Positions 1-8,575 of a stretch of DNA of 64,000 nt are shown here, piece by piece. Positions within the stretch are counted from its first letter, which is position 1, and each line of letters starts with the position of its first letter. Source of the DNA: Anaerolineales bacterium (lineage in GTDB: Bacteria > Chloroflexota > Anaerolineae > Anaerolineales > Villigracilaceae); assembly GCA_016744335.1 (NCBI GenBank), contig JADGEO010000013.1, positions 1-64,000 of the forward strand, read 5' to 3'. A program made the translations under genes and the position numbers. Below the pieces are notes generated by a model that searched no databases, was not told where the DNA came from, and saw only the letters and a program-made list of their open reading frames with translations.

Positions 1-1
1 C

Positions 2-355
2 CAGCTCGGTGTTTTTACAGGCACTGTGATTATGTTATCCGGCGGAGCCGTTTTTTCATTCTTTATTGCGCTTGCGTATGATAATACCGAAACGGTTATG
101 ACTGCAAATTTCTCTGGATTTTTCTTTTTTGCAATTGCAGGTGTGATCCATTTTCTTGGGGGGTGGGGATTTCAGAATGCCAGTGCAAGCCGAATAGGCG
201 CTACACATCTTAGCGCAATGGCAAGCGTGACGCCATTATTTGCCGCTTTATTGGCATTTCTTTTCATGGGTGAAAGAGTGAATGCTTATATCATGGCAGG
301 GATTTTCCTGATGGTTTTTGGCGTCTATCTTATAACAACGAGTGATAAACAATGA
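2..355 (+). CDS. EamA/DMT-family transporter, 3' part
   Basis: Only the C-terminal part is in the window. The frame is open back to base 2, so the GTG at 26 need not be the start. It holds about three to four hydrophobic segments and ends in the usual EamA helix pair, in which residues ASVTPLFAALLAFLFMGE are the typical last-but-one helix with its conserved Glu. The family exports or imports small metabolites across the inner membrane; the substrate cannot be told. The stop codon overlaps the start of the next gene (ATGA at 352-355), so the two are translationally coupled. Whether the full protein has one or two EamA domains is not visible. Confidence 0.8.
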   Translation, partial: QLGVFTGTVIMLSGGAVFSFFIALAYDNTETVMTANFSGFFFFAIAGVIHFLGGWGFQNASASRIGATHLSAMASVTPLFAALLAFLFMGERVNAYIMAGIFLMVFGVYLITTSDKQ

Positions 356-810
356 AGCGAAAGAGATTAGAAGGTTATTTATTTGGAATACTTACTGCCC
401 TGTGTTGGGCAATTAGCCCGATTTTTATCTATAAAGGTCTTGAGACATTACAATCCCCTATTTGGGGAACAGCTATTGGATTGATGGTTGCGGCCTTGCT
501 GTATTTGCTTTGGTATATATGGAAGAAAAAATGGAAAGAAGTCTCTCTACCGCTGGGGAATAGCATTTACTGGCAGATTGCTGCCGGCGTTGCAGGGGCG
601 ATGGGGATTTTGTTCAGAAATATTGCCTTGGAGACAGACCAAGTTGCCATTGTTGTCACGCTTGCGCAAACGGCTTCATTATTTACCCTAATTTTGTCAC
701 CTTTCTTGCTGGGCAATCAGCTTCGAGAAAAAATTACCCCTAAATTGGTTGCTGGTGTTTTCTTTATTCTTATGGGGGCAAGTTTTATTGTTCTTGGGCG
801 GAATTTTTAG
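352..810 (+). CDS. Half-size EamA/DMT-family transporter
   Basis: A 152-residue membrane protein with about five hydrophobic helices: one single EamA unit, against roughly 300 residues for the usual duplicated form. It starts in the ATGA overlap with the upstream EamA gene. A half-size protein coupled to another EamA gene suggests a heteromeric transporter, as known for paired small multidrug resistance (SMR) proteins of the same superfamily. That is inference. It could also be the second half of a split full-length transporter. No substrate is predicted. A bidirectional terminator follows. Confidence 0.75.
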   Translation: MKRKRLEGYLFGILTALCWAISPIFIYKGLETLQSPIWGTAIGLMVAALLYLLWYIWKKKWKEVSLPLGNSIYWQIAAGVAGAMGILFRNIALETDQVAIVVTLAQTASLFTLILSPFLLGNQLREKITPKLVAGVFFILMGASFIVLGRNF

Positions 811-833
811 CAGACCACCCTTCTTTGATATAA

Positions 834-862
834 AAAGCGGAAAGGCATTACCTTTCCGCTTT
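834..862. terminator. Bidirectional intrinsic terminator
   Basis: An 11-bp GC-containing stem (AAGCGGAAAGG / CCTTTCCGCTT, 6-base loop) is flanked by A-rich sequence on the left and T/C on the right. It lies between the convergent EamA and alaS genes. Read on the minus strand the stem is followed by TTTTTA, so it best serves alaS. Confidence 0.75.
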
Positions 863-878
863 CAACCTTTAAACCCTT

Positions 879-3608
879 CTACTTCCCCACCTTCTCCTTC
901 ATCCATTCTGCCACACTTGCCAACGCCTCATCCAGCTTAGATGCATCCTTGCCCCCTGCCTGAGCCAAGGTCGGTCTGCCGCCCCCGCCGCCGCCCACCT
1001 GCTGTGCCACAAACTTCACCAAATCCCCTGCCTTGATGCCGCGTGAAACGAGATCCTCAGAAACAGACCCAACAATTTTCACATCATTCATTATGCCAGA
1101 AGCTAAAACAGCGATACCGCTAGGGTACAACCCTTTAAATTTATCTGTTGTTTGCCGTAAACTATCCATATCAGCGTTATCAATTTTCATAGAAAGCACA
1201 GTGATATCGCCAATTTTTAAGATATTTTTATCCATATCATGTTCAAAAGCGGTTGTAGCAATTTCATTTTTCAATTTAGTAACTTGTTTTTCTAATTCAC
1301 CTAAAGTTTTTGTCAGGGTTTCTGCCTGCGCTATTACTTTCTTTGGTGAAACATTTAACCGCTTAGAAACCTCTACTAGCAACCTGCGCCGCTCCTGAAA
1401 TTGATTAAAAGCCTCGCGCCCCGTAATTGCCTCAATGCGCCTAATTCCTGCCGCGGCACTGCCCTCATGGGTGATCGTAAAGAGACCAATATCATTCGTC
1501 TCTTTCACGTGTGTTCCCCCGCACAACTCATTCGAGAACGCCTGCCCTGAGCCAGTCGAAGGGGCACCTATCTTGATATTTCGTACAACATCGCCATATT
1601 TCTCACCAAAAAGCGCGGTCGCCCCGCCATCCATTGCCTCTTGCAAAGATTTGACGGTAGTATTCAGCTTATAATTTTCTAAAACTTTCCCGTTCACATA
1701 AGCTTCAATTTTCTCAAGCATTTCAAGCGGAACAGCATCAGGGTGCGTAAAATCGAAGCGCAATTTCTCAGGCGCAACCAGCGATCCAGCCTGCCTTGCA
1801 TGTGCCCCTAAAATCTCCTCCAACGCGGCGTGCAATAAATGCGTGGCAGTATGATTTCGCATAATATCTTTTCTGCGGATTGCATCTACATTTGCAGATG
1901 CAGAATCCCCAACTTTGGGATTGCCTTCTTGGACAGTGCCAATATGCAGGATAAGCCCCGCCGCGGGCTTTTGCGCGGCTTCAACATCAACCTGCCATCC
2001 ATCACCAACGATAACGCCCGTGTCCCCAACTTGTCCGCCCGCCTCAATGTAGAATCCAGTCTCGGGCAGGATGAGGGCAACCGGGTCTCCAATTTGCGCT
2101 TCGTTCCTCAATTCGCCATTAACGATCAGCGCGAGCACCTCCCCCTTAGCGTCAAGATTGGAATAAGGGTCATATTTCACCCCCTCATCCGGGAGCTTTC
2201 CTTCTTCTTTTAGCTTCTTGGCTAAATTATTATACATTTCAGTATCTTCGCTACCCATTTCGCCCATTGCCTTGCCAGCACCCGACGCAAGACGGTGTTT
2301 GTCCATGGCTTGAACGAATCCAGCTTCGTCTACATCTAAATCAATTTCTTTGGCAATATCGCGGGTAATTTCAAAGGGAAGCCCGTAAGTGGCATAAAGG
2401 TCGAAGGCTTTATCACCTGCTAAAATTTTCTCATTGTTCTCTTTTACTTCATCTAATAATTCATCTAAATGGCTTACGCCGCTTTCAACCGTTTTAGCAA
2501 AGCGGATTTCTTCACGTGTTAAATTATCGAGAATGGTTTTACGGTTTTTCTCTAATTCGGGGTAAAACTCACCATACGCATCTATAATTTCATTCGCAAC
2601 ATCGGCAAGGAAAGGGTCTTGCAGACCTAATTTGCCACCAAAACGTTCTGCTCGCCGAATAATCATGCGGCAAACATAATTGCGGCTCATATTGCCCGGC
2701 ACAACGCCATCGGCAATTAAAAATGCGGCAGTCCGCGCATGGTCGGCGATGACGCGGTAGGGGGTGAAGTCGGCGAGCATTTCTTCTTCGCTATGCCCTG
2801 TTAGTTTACGAACGGCATTCAGTGCGCCTGCGAAAAGGTCGATTTTATAATTAGAATCTACATCTTGCAGAACGGAGACAATCCGCTCGAAGCCCATCCC
2901 CGTGTCCACGTGGGTAGCAGGCAGAGGGTCAAGGGTGTTTTCGTCTAGGCGGTTGTATTGGATAAAGACCAAGTTCCACAGTTCAATAAATCGGTCCGAA
3001 TCAAGAATCTCCTCCGTCACTTCCCCTTCTTCGGGGCGCAAATCTATATGAATCTCAGAGCAGGGACCGCAAGGACCCGTATCTGCCATTTCCCAGAAAT
3101 TTTCGGCACGCCCCAAATAGAAAAGACGCTCTTCAGAGAAATTGGGTTGTTCTTTCCAATAGCCTGCCGCTTCTTCATCGGAAGGAATTTCACCTTTCTC
3201 ATCCTTGAAAACGGTGGCGTAGAGTTGTTCGGCGGGGAGCCCCCAAACTTCGGTGAGCAGTTCCCATGCCCAAGAGATGGCTTCTTTTTTATAATAGTCG
3301 CCGAAAGACCAGTTGCCGAGCATCTCGAAAAAGGTGTGATGCGTGTCGTCTCGCCCGACATCTTCGAGGTCGTTATGCTTGCCCGCTACGCGCATACATT
3401 TTTGGGAGTTGACGGCGCGGGTATAGGGGCGTTTGTCGGCGCCGAGAAAAACGTCTTTGAATTGCACCATGCCGGCGTTGGTAAAAAGCAGGGTTGCATC
3501 GCCGCCCGGCACAAGAGATGCCGAGGGGACAAAGGTATGGTCGGCTTTTTCTTTGAAAAAGTTAATAAAATCTTGGCGAATTTGTGCACCGCTTTTAGTT
3601 TGGGTCAT
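879..3608 (-). CDS. alaS: Alanyl-tRNA synthetase
   Basis: Class II synthetase charging tRNA-Ala, 909 residues, close to the usual bacterial length (about 875). Visible in order: the N-terminal catalytic domain (class II motif 1 region 'LFTNAGMVQFKDVFLG', then 'DDTHHTFFEMLGNWSFGDYYKKE'), the tRNA-recognition region, the editing domain with the zinc ligands HTATH and C696-GGTH, and a C-terminal Gly-rich C-Ala tail (GGGGGGRPTLAQAGG). The ATG at 3608 fits the family N-terminus. Odd feature: eight extra residues, P683 to A690, sit directly before the CGGTH motif and are encoded by a REP-like repeat (1539-1562). The frame is kept and the rest looks intact, so the gene is probably functional. Confidence 0.97.
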   Translation of the reverse strand: MTQTKSGAQIRQDFINFFKEKADHTFVPSASLVPGGDATLLFTNAGMVQFKDVFLGADKRPYTRAVNSQKCMRVAGKHNDLEDVGRDDTHHTFFEMLGNWSFGDYYKKEAISWAWELLTEVWGLPAEQLYATVFKDEKGEIPSDEEAAGYWKEQPNFSEERLFYLGRAENFWEMADTGPCGPCSEIHIDLRPEEGEVTEEILDSDRFIELWNLVFIQYNRLDENTLDPLPATHVDTGMGFERIVSVLQDVDSNYKIDLFAGALNAVRKLTGHSEEEMLADFTPYRVIADHARTAAFLIADGVVPGNMSRNYVCRMIIRRAERFGGKLGLQDPFLADVANEIIDAYGEFYPELEKNRKTILDNLTREEIRFAKTVESGVSHLDELLDEVKENNEKILAGDKAFDLYATYGLPFEITRDIAKEIDLDVDEAGFVQAMDKHRLASGAGKAMGEMGSEDTEMYNNLAKKLKEEGKLPDEGVKYDPYSNLDAKGEVLALIVNGELRNEAQIGDPVALILPETGFYIEAGGQVGDTGVIVGDGWQVDVEAAQKPAAGLILHIGTVQEGNPKVGDSASANVDAIRRKDIMRNHTATHLLHAALEEILGAHARQAGSLVAPEKLRFDFTHPDAVPLEMLEKIEAYVNGKVLENYKLNTTVKSLQEAMDGGATALFGEKYGDVVRNIKIGAPSTGSGQAFSNELCGGTHVKETNDIGLFTITHEGSAAAGIRRIEAITGREAFNQFQERRRLLVEVSKRLNVSPKKVIAQAETLTKTLGELEKQVTKLKNEIATTAFEHDMDKNILKIGDITVLSMKIDNADMDSLRQTTDKFKGLYPSGIAVLASGIMNDVKIVGSVSEDLVSRGIKAGDLVKFVAQQVGGGGGGRPTLAQAGGKDASKLDEALASVAEWMKEKVGK
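1539..1562. repeat. REP-like dispersed repeat inserted in alaS
   Basis: A 24-base segment, reading CCTTCGACTGGCTCAGGGCA plus GGCG on the minus strand, encodes PSTGSGQA. Without it the protein would read KIGA-FSNELCGGTH, the normal family spacing. The TTCGACTGGCTCAGG core is, to my knowledge, a common dispersed repeat in Anaerolineae genomes. Being exactly 8 codons long it leaves the frame intact. Confidence 0.75.
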
Positions 3609-4059
3609 GGGTTTGCTCCGTTTTTACTTTGTAGCCCTTTGCTTGTACGAATAAAGGCTGAAGCCTTTACTACAAGGGGAATGAAGTTTTATTTTTGATA
3701 AAAATGAATTATATGCGATGATTGGGATTTGGTAAAACATTTAACGAGAATGTTCACGAATGAGCGAATTGCGCAAATGGTTTTAAATTACTTCTCTATG
3801 GCATATCTAGGATTCTCCACAGATAAACGCAGATAAACAGGATGTTTTTGATAAAAAACGACCAATCAATATCTTTGAAACCTTTTTTCATCCTGTACCA
3901 AAGCAAAAATATTGAAATCAGCGTTTATTCTATTCATTTGTGGTAAGTTTCTTGTTTTTGAACAGTCTCTTACAAAAGATGTACGGTAGAAAACAAATTA
4001 CAAAGCTTTTATTCGCGCCATTCGCTTAAATTCGTGTTGAAAAAGGGTAAAATACCCTC
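3609..4059. other. Intergenic region with dispersed-repeat fragments
   Basis: 450 bases without a credible gene. An imperfect inverted repeat (TAAAGGCT / AAGCCTTTA core, 3642-3676) lies just upstream of alaS. At about 3820-3840 and 3905-3945 are fragments resembling the 'CACAGATAAACGCAGATAAAC' type of intergenic repeat; a relative lies near 12913. A TAAAAT hexamer at 4048-4053 sits 6 bases before the next start codon. Confidence 0.5.
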
Positions 4060-4668
4060 ATGTCAAAACTAATCACATTTGTAGGCGTAAGCGGGGTTGG
4101 GAAGACCTCCCTCGTTAACGCCCTCGCCGCGACAGGCGATTTTGCAACGGGCTTAGAAGAACACGATACACGCCCATTTCAGCATCTATTTGATGAGGAT
4201 AAGCGTTACGCCCTCCCTAATCAATTTGATTATCTCCTACTTCGTGCCGAACAAGAGCGAATTTTACGCGCCGACCCTCGGCTTGCTCTCGTTGATGGCG
4301 GCTTGGATGTGGACTTTTACGGCTTCGTGCGTCTCTTCCACACGCGTGGTTATCTTAGTGATGCAGAATTTTCTCTTTGTGAACGGCTTTATACTCAACT
4401 ACGCGCCGCGCTTCCATTGCCTGAGATAGTGATATATCTAACAGCTTCGGATGAAGTAATTCGCGAAAGATTGGCAAAACGAGACCGCGTCAACATCGCC
4501 ACATCAGATGATGCGGGAATATTGAAAAAATATCTCGAAGAGTGGTTGAGTACACTTCCTGTTGCACAGGTTTTGAGATTTGATGTTTCTACAGAAAGCA
4601 TGGGTTATAAGAGCCTTTTGCAGAAAATAATGAATGAATTTAAAAATAGAGCAGTGTGTAAAGGATAA
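4060..4668 (+). CDS. Deoxynucleoside-kinase-like P-loop kinase
   Basis: A 202-residue P-loop kinase with Walker A G9-VSGVGKT at the N-terminus, an acidic strand end 'LVDGGLDVDFYGF' around residue 85 where deoxynucleoside kinases carry their catalytic acidic residue, and a LID-like segment 'IRERLAKRDR' near residue 140. Length and order match the bacterial deoxyadenosine/deoxyguanosine kinase family, which salvages deoxynucleosides to monophosphates; the exact substrate is not readable. There is no Shine-Dalgarno sequence, and a TAAAAT hexamer lies 6 bases before ATG, so the mRNA may be leaderless. It heads a run with MFS, NUDIX and RNase T2 genes that would suit nucleotide salvage, by inference. 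Confidence 0.7.
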   Translation: MSKLITFVGVSGVGKTSLVNALAATGDFATGLEEHDTRPFQHLFDEDKRYALPNQFDYLLLRAEQERILRADPRLALVDGGLDVDFYGFVRLFHTRGYLSDAEFSLCERLYTQLRAALPLPEIVIYLTASDEVIRERLAKRDRVNIATSDDAGILKKYLEEWLSTLPVAQVLRFDVSTESMGYKSLLQKIMNEFKNRAVCKG

Positions 4669-4676
4669 AAACAATT

Positions 4677-5876
4677 ATGGATGTGAAAGAAAATTCAGCC
4701 AAGCTTATCAAAATCGTTACTTTAGGGGCGTTTTTTTCCTTTTTTCTTTTTGGTTTTTCTGATAATCTGAAAGGGGCAACGTTTCCTGTTCTATTGGATG
4801 ACCTGAATTTTAACTATGCCAATGGGGGCACAATACTTCTTTTATCTTATTTGGGATTTTTAATTGCAACCCTTATTACGGGTCCCTTAGCAGATATAGC
4901 GGGGAAAAAACTTATAATCCTTCTGGCAAGTGCTTTTCTTATGGTTGGGATGTTGGGGTATAGTGTTGTTAGCGAATTATGGTCATTAGCTTTGACCATG
5001 TTCATTATGGGCTTAGGCTTAGGTGCGTTGGAAGTGGGGGCTAATCTCATTATCGTAGATATTCACCCTGAAGATAAAGCTCGTTATCTCAATCTTTTAG
5101 CTTTCTTTCATGGCATAGGCTCCATGATCGCACCCTTATATGCTGGTCAGATGCTCGTGATGGGCTTCTCATGGCGAAGAGTTTATCAATTTGGTGCAGG
5201 GATTGCCTTATTCGTTCTGATATATTTTCTTCTGGCTAAGTATCCGCGTAAATCTGGTGCTAGTACGAATAAACTGAATTTCAAAAATCTGGGAAAATCA
5301 GCATTTTCCCGAGAAATGATTTTGTTTTTTATAAGCATCGCGGCTTATGTGGCGGCTGAAATCGGGATTGGTGCTTGGTTGGTCGAGTTTTTACAGAAGA
5401 TAAAATTGCAATCTGTAGGGCAGAGCACATTTTATCTGGCTTTATTCTTTGGCTCTATAACAGCAGGGCGATTTATAGGTAGCCTTTTTCTTTCTCGTGT
5501 GGGATATATAAAAAGTATGCTCTACGCAGGAGTTTCAGCTCTGTTTTTTGTTGGCATTGGTATTTTCGCATCAACAGAATTGGCTATACTTTTGCCTTTA
5601 TCTGGATTTTTCTTCTCCATTATTTTCCCAACGTTGACAGCGGCTGTTTCAGATATACATGAGGAAAATCAAGGTGCAGTTTTGGGATTACTTTTCACTT
5701 TTGCAGGGTTGGGCGGAGTGCTTGGTTCTTGGTCAATAGGTCTTTTTAGTAACTGGTTTGGCATGCAATTAGGTTTTGGGGTCATTTTAATCTTTTTATT
5801 CATAATGAATCTCTGTCTAATTCTTTTATTCAAAAAAGACAGAAAGAGTAATGAAAAAGCCTACGCTTTAACTTAA
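4677..5876 (+). CDS. MFS transporter
   Basis: A 399-residue integral membrane protein with about 12 hydrophobic segments in two six-helix halves and a central loop (around residues 190-215, 'KYPRKSGASTNKLNFKN'). The family signature between helices 2 and 3 is recognisable as 'GPLADIAGKKLIIL'. The N-terminal 'GFSDNLKGATFPVLLDDLNFNYANGG' resembles sugar-type MFS carriers, but a substrate cannot be assigned. It starts 8 bases after the kinase stop and ends 9 bases before the NUDIX gene, so it is in the same transcription unit. Proton-coupled transport is a family expectation. Confidence 0.88.
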   Translation: MDVKENSAKLIKIVTLGAFFSFFLFGFSDNLKGATFPVLLDDLNFNYANGGTILLLSYLGFLIATLITGPLADIAGKKLIILLASAFLMVGMLGYSVVSELWSLALTMFIMGLGLGALEVGANLIIVDIHPEDKARYLNLLAFFHGIGSMIAPLYAGQMLVMGFSWRRVYQFGAGIALFVLIYFLLAKYPRKSGASTNKLNFKNLGKSAFSREMILFFISIAAYVAAEIGIGAWLVEFLQKIKLQSVGQSTFYLALFFGSITAGRFIGSLFLSRVGYIKSMLYAGVSALFFVGIGIFASTELAILLPLSGFFFSIIFPTLTAAVSDIHEENQGAVLGLLFTFAGLGGVLGSWSIGLFSNWFGMQLGFGVILIFLFIMNLCLILLFKKDRKSNEKAYALT

Positions 5877-5885
5877 GGAGTAAAT

Positions 5886-6362
5886 ATGCCCGCAGTAACC
5901 ACAATTCATCACGGAGAAAGAATAGCTAAAGAAGCCCAAGTCCGTCTTGGCTGTTCTGCAATCATTTTAAACGAGACGAAGACAAAGATCCTGCTCACTG
6001 AACGAGCGGACAACAAGCAATGGTGTCTCCCCAGCGGCGGTGTAGATTCGGGTGAGACTGTCGAAGAAGCCTGCATTCGTGAAGTCTATGAAGAAACGGG
6101 TCTTAACGTTCGTGTGACGCGTTTGGTTGGTGTGTACAGCGATCCAAATTGCATGGTCGAATATCCTGATGGCAATAAAGCGCACGTTATTGCCATCTCT
6201 TTTGAGGCAGAAATTGTCGGCGGGGAGCTTGGGCTAAGTGATGAAACTACTGATTTTGGTTATTTTACCCTCAAAGAATTGGAAAAATTAGATATGCTTC
6301 TCAATCACAAAGAGCGGATTGTGGATGCACTCAAGAATTCGACAAAAGTAATTATTAAATAA
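5886..6362 (+). CDS. NUDIX hydrolase
   Basis: A 158-residue protein with a complete NUDIX box: G51-x5-E57-x7-R65-E66-V-Y-E69-E70-x-G72-L. This motif binds the divalent metal and hydrolyses a nucleoside diphosphate linked to a moiety X. The Shine-Dalgarno sequence AAGGAG at 5875-5880 fixes the ATG. The substrate is not predictable from the motif. Its place behind a nucleoside kinase and a transporter, and ahead of a secreted RNase, suggests nucleotide clean-up or salvage (inference). Confidence 0.93.
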   Translation: MPAVTTIHHGERIAKEAQVRLGCSAIILNETKTKILLTERADNKQWCLPSGGVDSGETVEEACIREVYEETGLNVRVTRLVGVYSDPNCMVEYPDGNKAHVIAISFEAEIVGGELGLSDETTDFGYFTLKELEKLDMLLNHKERIVDALKNSTKVIIK

Positions 6363-6381
6363 TTTAGGAGAAAAGCGATTT

Positions 6382-7194
6382 ATGAAAAAAGGAAATTTAC
6401 GAACGATATTGTTTCTTATCGTTCTTGCTATTAGTCTTTATCAATTTCTTACAGATAACGAAAGTACAGAGCCAACAAATACAGAGGCTCCTATATCCCT
6501 AACACAACCCCTTAAAGATACAGATATTCCCGCAAGAGCTACAGAAGTTGAGGAAACAGAAACCAGCGAAGAAGAAGTTATTTCTGAAGAAATAGCAGTA
6601 AATCTTGAAGAAGCAACAGGGGATTTTGATTTTTACGTCATGGCACTCTCTTGGTCTCCCGATTATTGTGCATCTACTGATTATCAGGATGATCAGCAAT
6701 GTTCAACTGGCAGACAACTAGATTTTGTGCTTCACGGGCTATGGCCGCAATATGAAAGCGGATATCCCAGCTATTGCTCTACAGAAGAGTTGCCCTACGA
6801 TCTTAAAGATGAATATGCGGGCTTATATCCCAGCGAAAAATTATTTGACCATGAATGGGAGAAGCACGGAACCTGTGCTGGCTTAAGCCCCGAGGGCTAT
6901 CTACTCTGGAGTAAGTATTTCAAAGAATCTCTTCAAACCCCAGAGATATTCGATTCCCCGTTAGAGCCATTCCGTACAGATGCCGCAGTGTTAGCAGATA
7001 CTTTTATTAGCGTTAACCCAGACTTTAACACAGACTCTTTTGCCGTTTACTGCTCTGGTTCAGGACGTTTTATGAAAGAGCTATTTGTTTGTTTTGAAAA
7101 AGACGGAGAGCCTCGTGATTGTAGCAACGAGATACTCAAAAAAGCACTAACTAGCTGTGGTCAAGAAGATTTCTTAGTAAGAAATACACGCTAA
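6382..7194 (+). CDS. Secreted or anchored ribonuclease T2
   Basis: A 270-residue T2-family endoribonuclease, cleaving RNA through 2',3'-cyclic phosphates. Both catalytic segments are present: CAS1 H118-GLWPQ and CAS2 H157-EWEKH162-GTC, giving the H118/E158/H162 triad, with several cysteines for disulfides. One N-terminal hydrophobic segment (about residues 8-24) lacks a lipobox and would serve as signal peptide or anchor. It is followed by an acidic, Thr/Glu-rich linker (residues 27-80) and then the enzyme. The Shine-Dalgarno sequence is TTAGGAG at 6363. Extracytoplasmic RNA degradation feeding the kinase and transporter upstream is a plausible role. Confidence 0.92.
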   Translation: MKKGNLRTILFLIVLAISLYQFLTDNESTEPTNTEAPISLTQPLKDTDIPARATEVEETETSEEEVISEEIAVNLEEATGDFDFYVMALSWSPDYCASTDYQDDQQCSTGRQLDFVLHGLWPQYESGYPSYCSTEELPYDLKDEYAGLYPSEKLFDHEWEKHGTCAGLSPEGYLLWSKYFKESLQTPEIFDSPLEPFRTDAAVLADTFISVNPDFNTDSFAVYCSGSGRFMKELFVCFEKDGEPRDCSNEILKKALTSCGQEDFLVRNTR

Positions 7195-7216
7195 AGTAAA
7201 TTTTATTCCTCCATTT

Positions 7217-7249
7217 AACATCCCATTTTCTTAAAGAGAATGGGATGTT
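7217..7249. terminator. Hairpin between convergent genes, probable terminator
   Basis: A 14-bp stem with one mismatch (AACATCCCATTTTC / GAGAATGGGATGTT, loop TTAAA) lies between the RNase T2 and methyltransferase stops. The T-tract is weak on both sides, so the efficiency is uncertain. Confidence 0.6.
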
Positions 7250-7252
7250 GCT

Positions 7253-8560
7253 TTATCGCACATCTGCAAATAAACACTTCAGATATTCCCCCTCTGGATA
7301 TCCAATTGGATGATCGAGCGCATGACTACTGCGTTCGATTTCTATTAATGGTCGTCCCGCTTGACGCGCGGCGAGATGGACGGTGTCGAAAAAGAGTTCT
7401 GTATCTACACGGCTAGAACAGGAGGCTTGGACGAGAACGCCCTTAGGCGCAAGAATACTTACGCCTAGCCGAGTTAGTTTTTTATAGGCACGGAGTGCCC
7501 CATCGATTTGTGATTTATTATGCGCAAAAGAAGGCGGGTCAATAATAACCATATCAAAAAAGTGATTCTGTTTTTTCATTTGGCTCATTATTTCAAAAGC
7601 ATCGCCAACGACGCCTTTATGGCGATTTGTGTTTTCAAAATTGAGAGAAAAATTCCTTTTTGCGGCATCAATTGCAGGTTGGCTTGCGTCTAAACTAACC
7701 ACTTCTTTTGCCCCACCCCGCGCCGCGTAGATTGAGAATCCACCTGTATAAGAAAAGACGTTTAGGACACGTTTTCCTTTTGCCAATGCTTCAACGCGAG
7801 CACGATTATCTCGTTGGTCGAGAAAGAATCCCGTTTTTTGACCGTGAATGGGGTCTACTTCAAATTTCAATCCATTTTCACGGAAGATGATGGGGGCGTT
7901 CAGTTTTTCGCCTACAAGAATCATGCCATCGTAAAGCCCAAACCCGGAAGGTTTTATTTGATTGCTTTTTTTATAGGATGGTTTTGAAGAAATAGATTTT
8001 TCTTTTTCTGTGGTGTGATTGAAACCTTTCGGGTTTTTGTTAAAACTTCCACTGAGACGCAAGACAACTCTTTTCGCAGGTGAAATACTTTCTAACGCAC
8101 CAACCACATCGCGCAGATGCGGAACCCATGCTGGGGTATAAAGTTTGATGACGGCTGTCTCTGCGTAACGGTCGATGATGATGCCGGGCATTCCATCGTT
8201 TTCACCGTTTAGGAGACGGTATCCCGTTGTTTTTGGGGTGGCATCACGCAGAGGGGCGCGGCGTTGATTGGCGGCATTGAGCTTTTCTTCAAAAAACGGT
8301 TGACCAATGGTAGCAGGTTTCAGTACACGCAAGATGCGCACGCGTATCATCGAACTGGGGTCGTATAAGCCGATTCCAAGAAATTTACGTTTTTTGTCGA
8401 AGATGACGGCTAGGTCCCCCGTCTTGCCTTGATGACTTTGCTGGGTAATGCCATTTTCAAAGAGCCACGGGTGTCCTTGTCGGATGGCACGTTCGGCAGA
8501 GTTTGTTATCTGAATTGCAATGTTTTTTTTAGAAACTGAGGGCAAATTTAAATTTTTCAT
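7253..8560 (-). CDS. Class I rRNA methyltransferase, RlmI type (PUA plus Rossmann)
   Basis: 435 residues. The N-terminal PUA-like domain (about residues 12-80, 'RAIRQGHPWLFENGI') is followed by a middle segment and a Rossmann methyltransferase with SAM motif 'VLNVFSYTGGFSIYAARGGA' and the catalytic 'IIDPPSF' (motif IV, DPPxF) typical of the RlmI family of 23S rRNA m5C methyltransferases. Near residues 170-205 there is a Lys/Ser-rich stretch ('TTEKEKSISSKPSYKKSN') that looks like an unstructured insertion in the linker. It is transcribed away from glgA with 15 bases between the two starts. Confidence 0.9.
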   Translation of the reverse strand: MKNLNLPSVSKKNIAIQITNSAERAIRQGHPWLFENGITQQSHQGKTGDLAVIFDKKRKFLGIGLYDPSSMIRVRILRVLKPATIGQPFFEEKLNAANQRRAPLRDATPKTTGYRLLNGENDGMPGIIIDRYAETAVIKLYTPAWVPHLRDVVGALESISPAKRVVLRLSGSFNKNPKGFNHTTEKEKSISSKPSYKKSNQIKPSGFGLYDGMILVGEKLNAPIIFRENGLKFEVDPIHGQKTGFFLDQRDNRARVEALAKGKRVLNVFSYTGGFSIYAARGGAKEVVSLDASQPAIDAAKRNFSLNFENTNRHKGVVGDAFEIMSQMKKQNHFFDMVIIDPPSFAHNKSQIDGALRAYKKLTRLGVSILAPKGVLVQASCSSRVDTELFFDTVHLAARQAGRPLIEIERSSHALDHPIGYPEGEYLKCLFADVR

Positions 8561-8575
8561 AGTAAAATATGGGCT

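Noticed and set aside
1033..3698. Several long plus-strand open frames across alaS
   Set aside because: They are antisense to a well-supported alaS and show no family resemblance.
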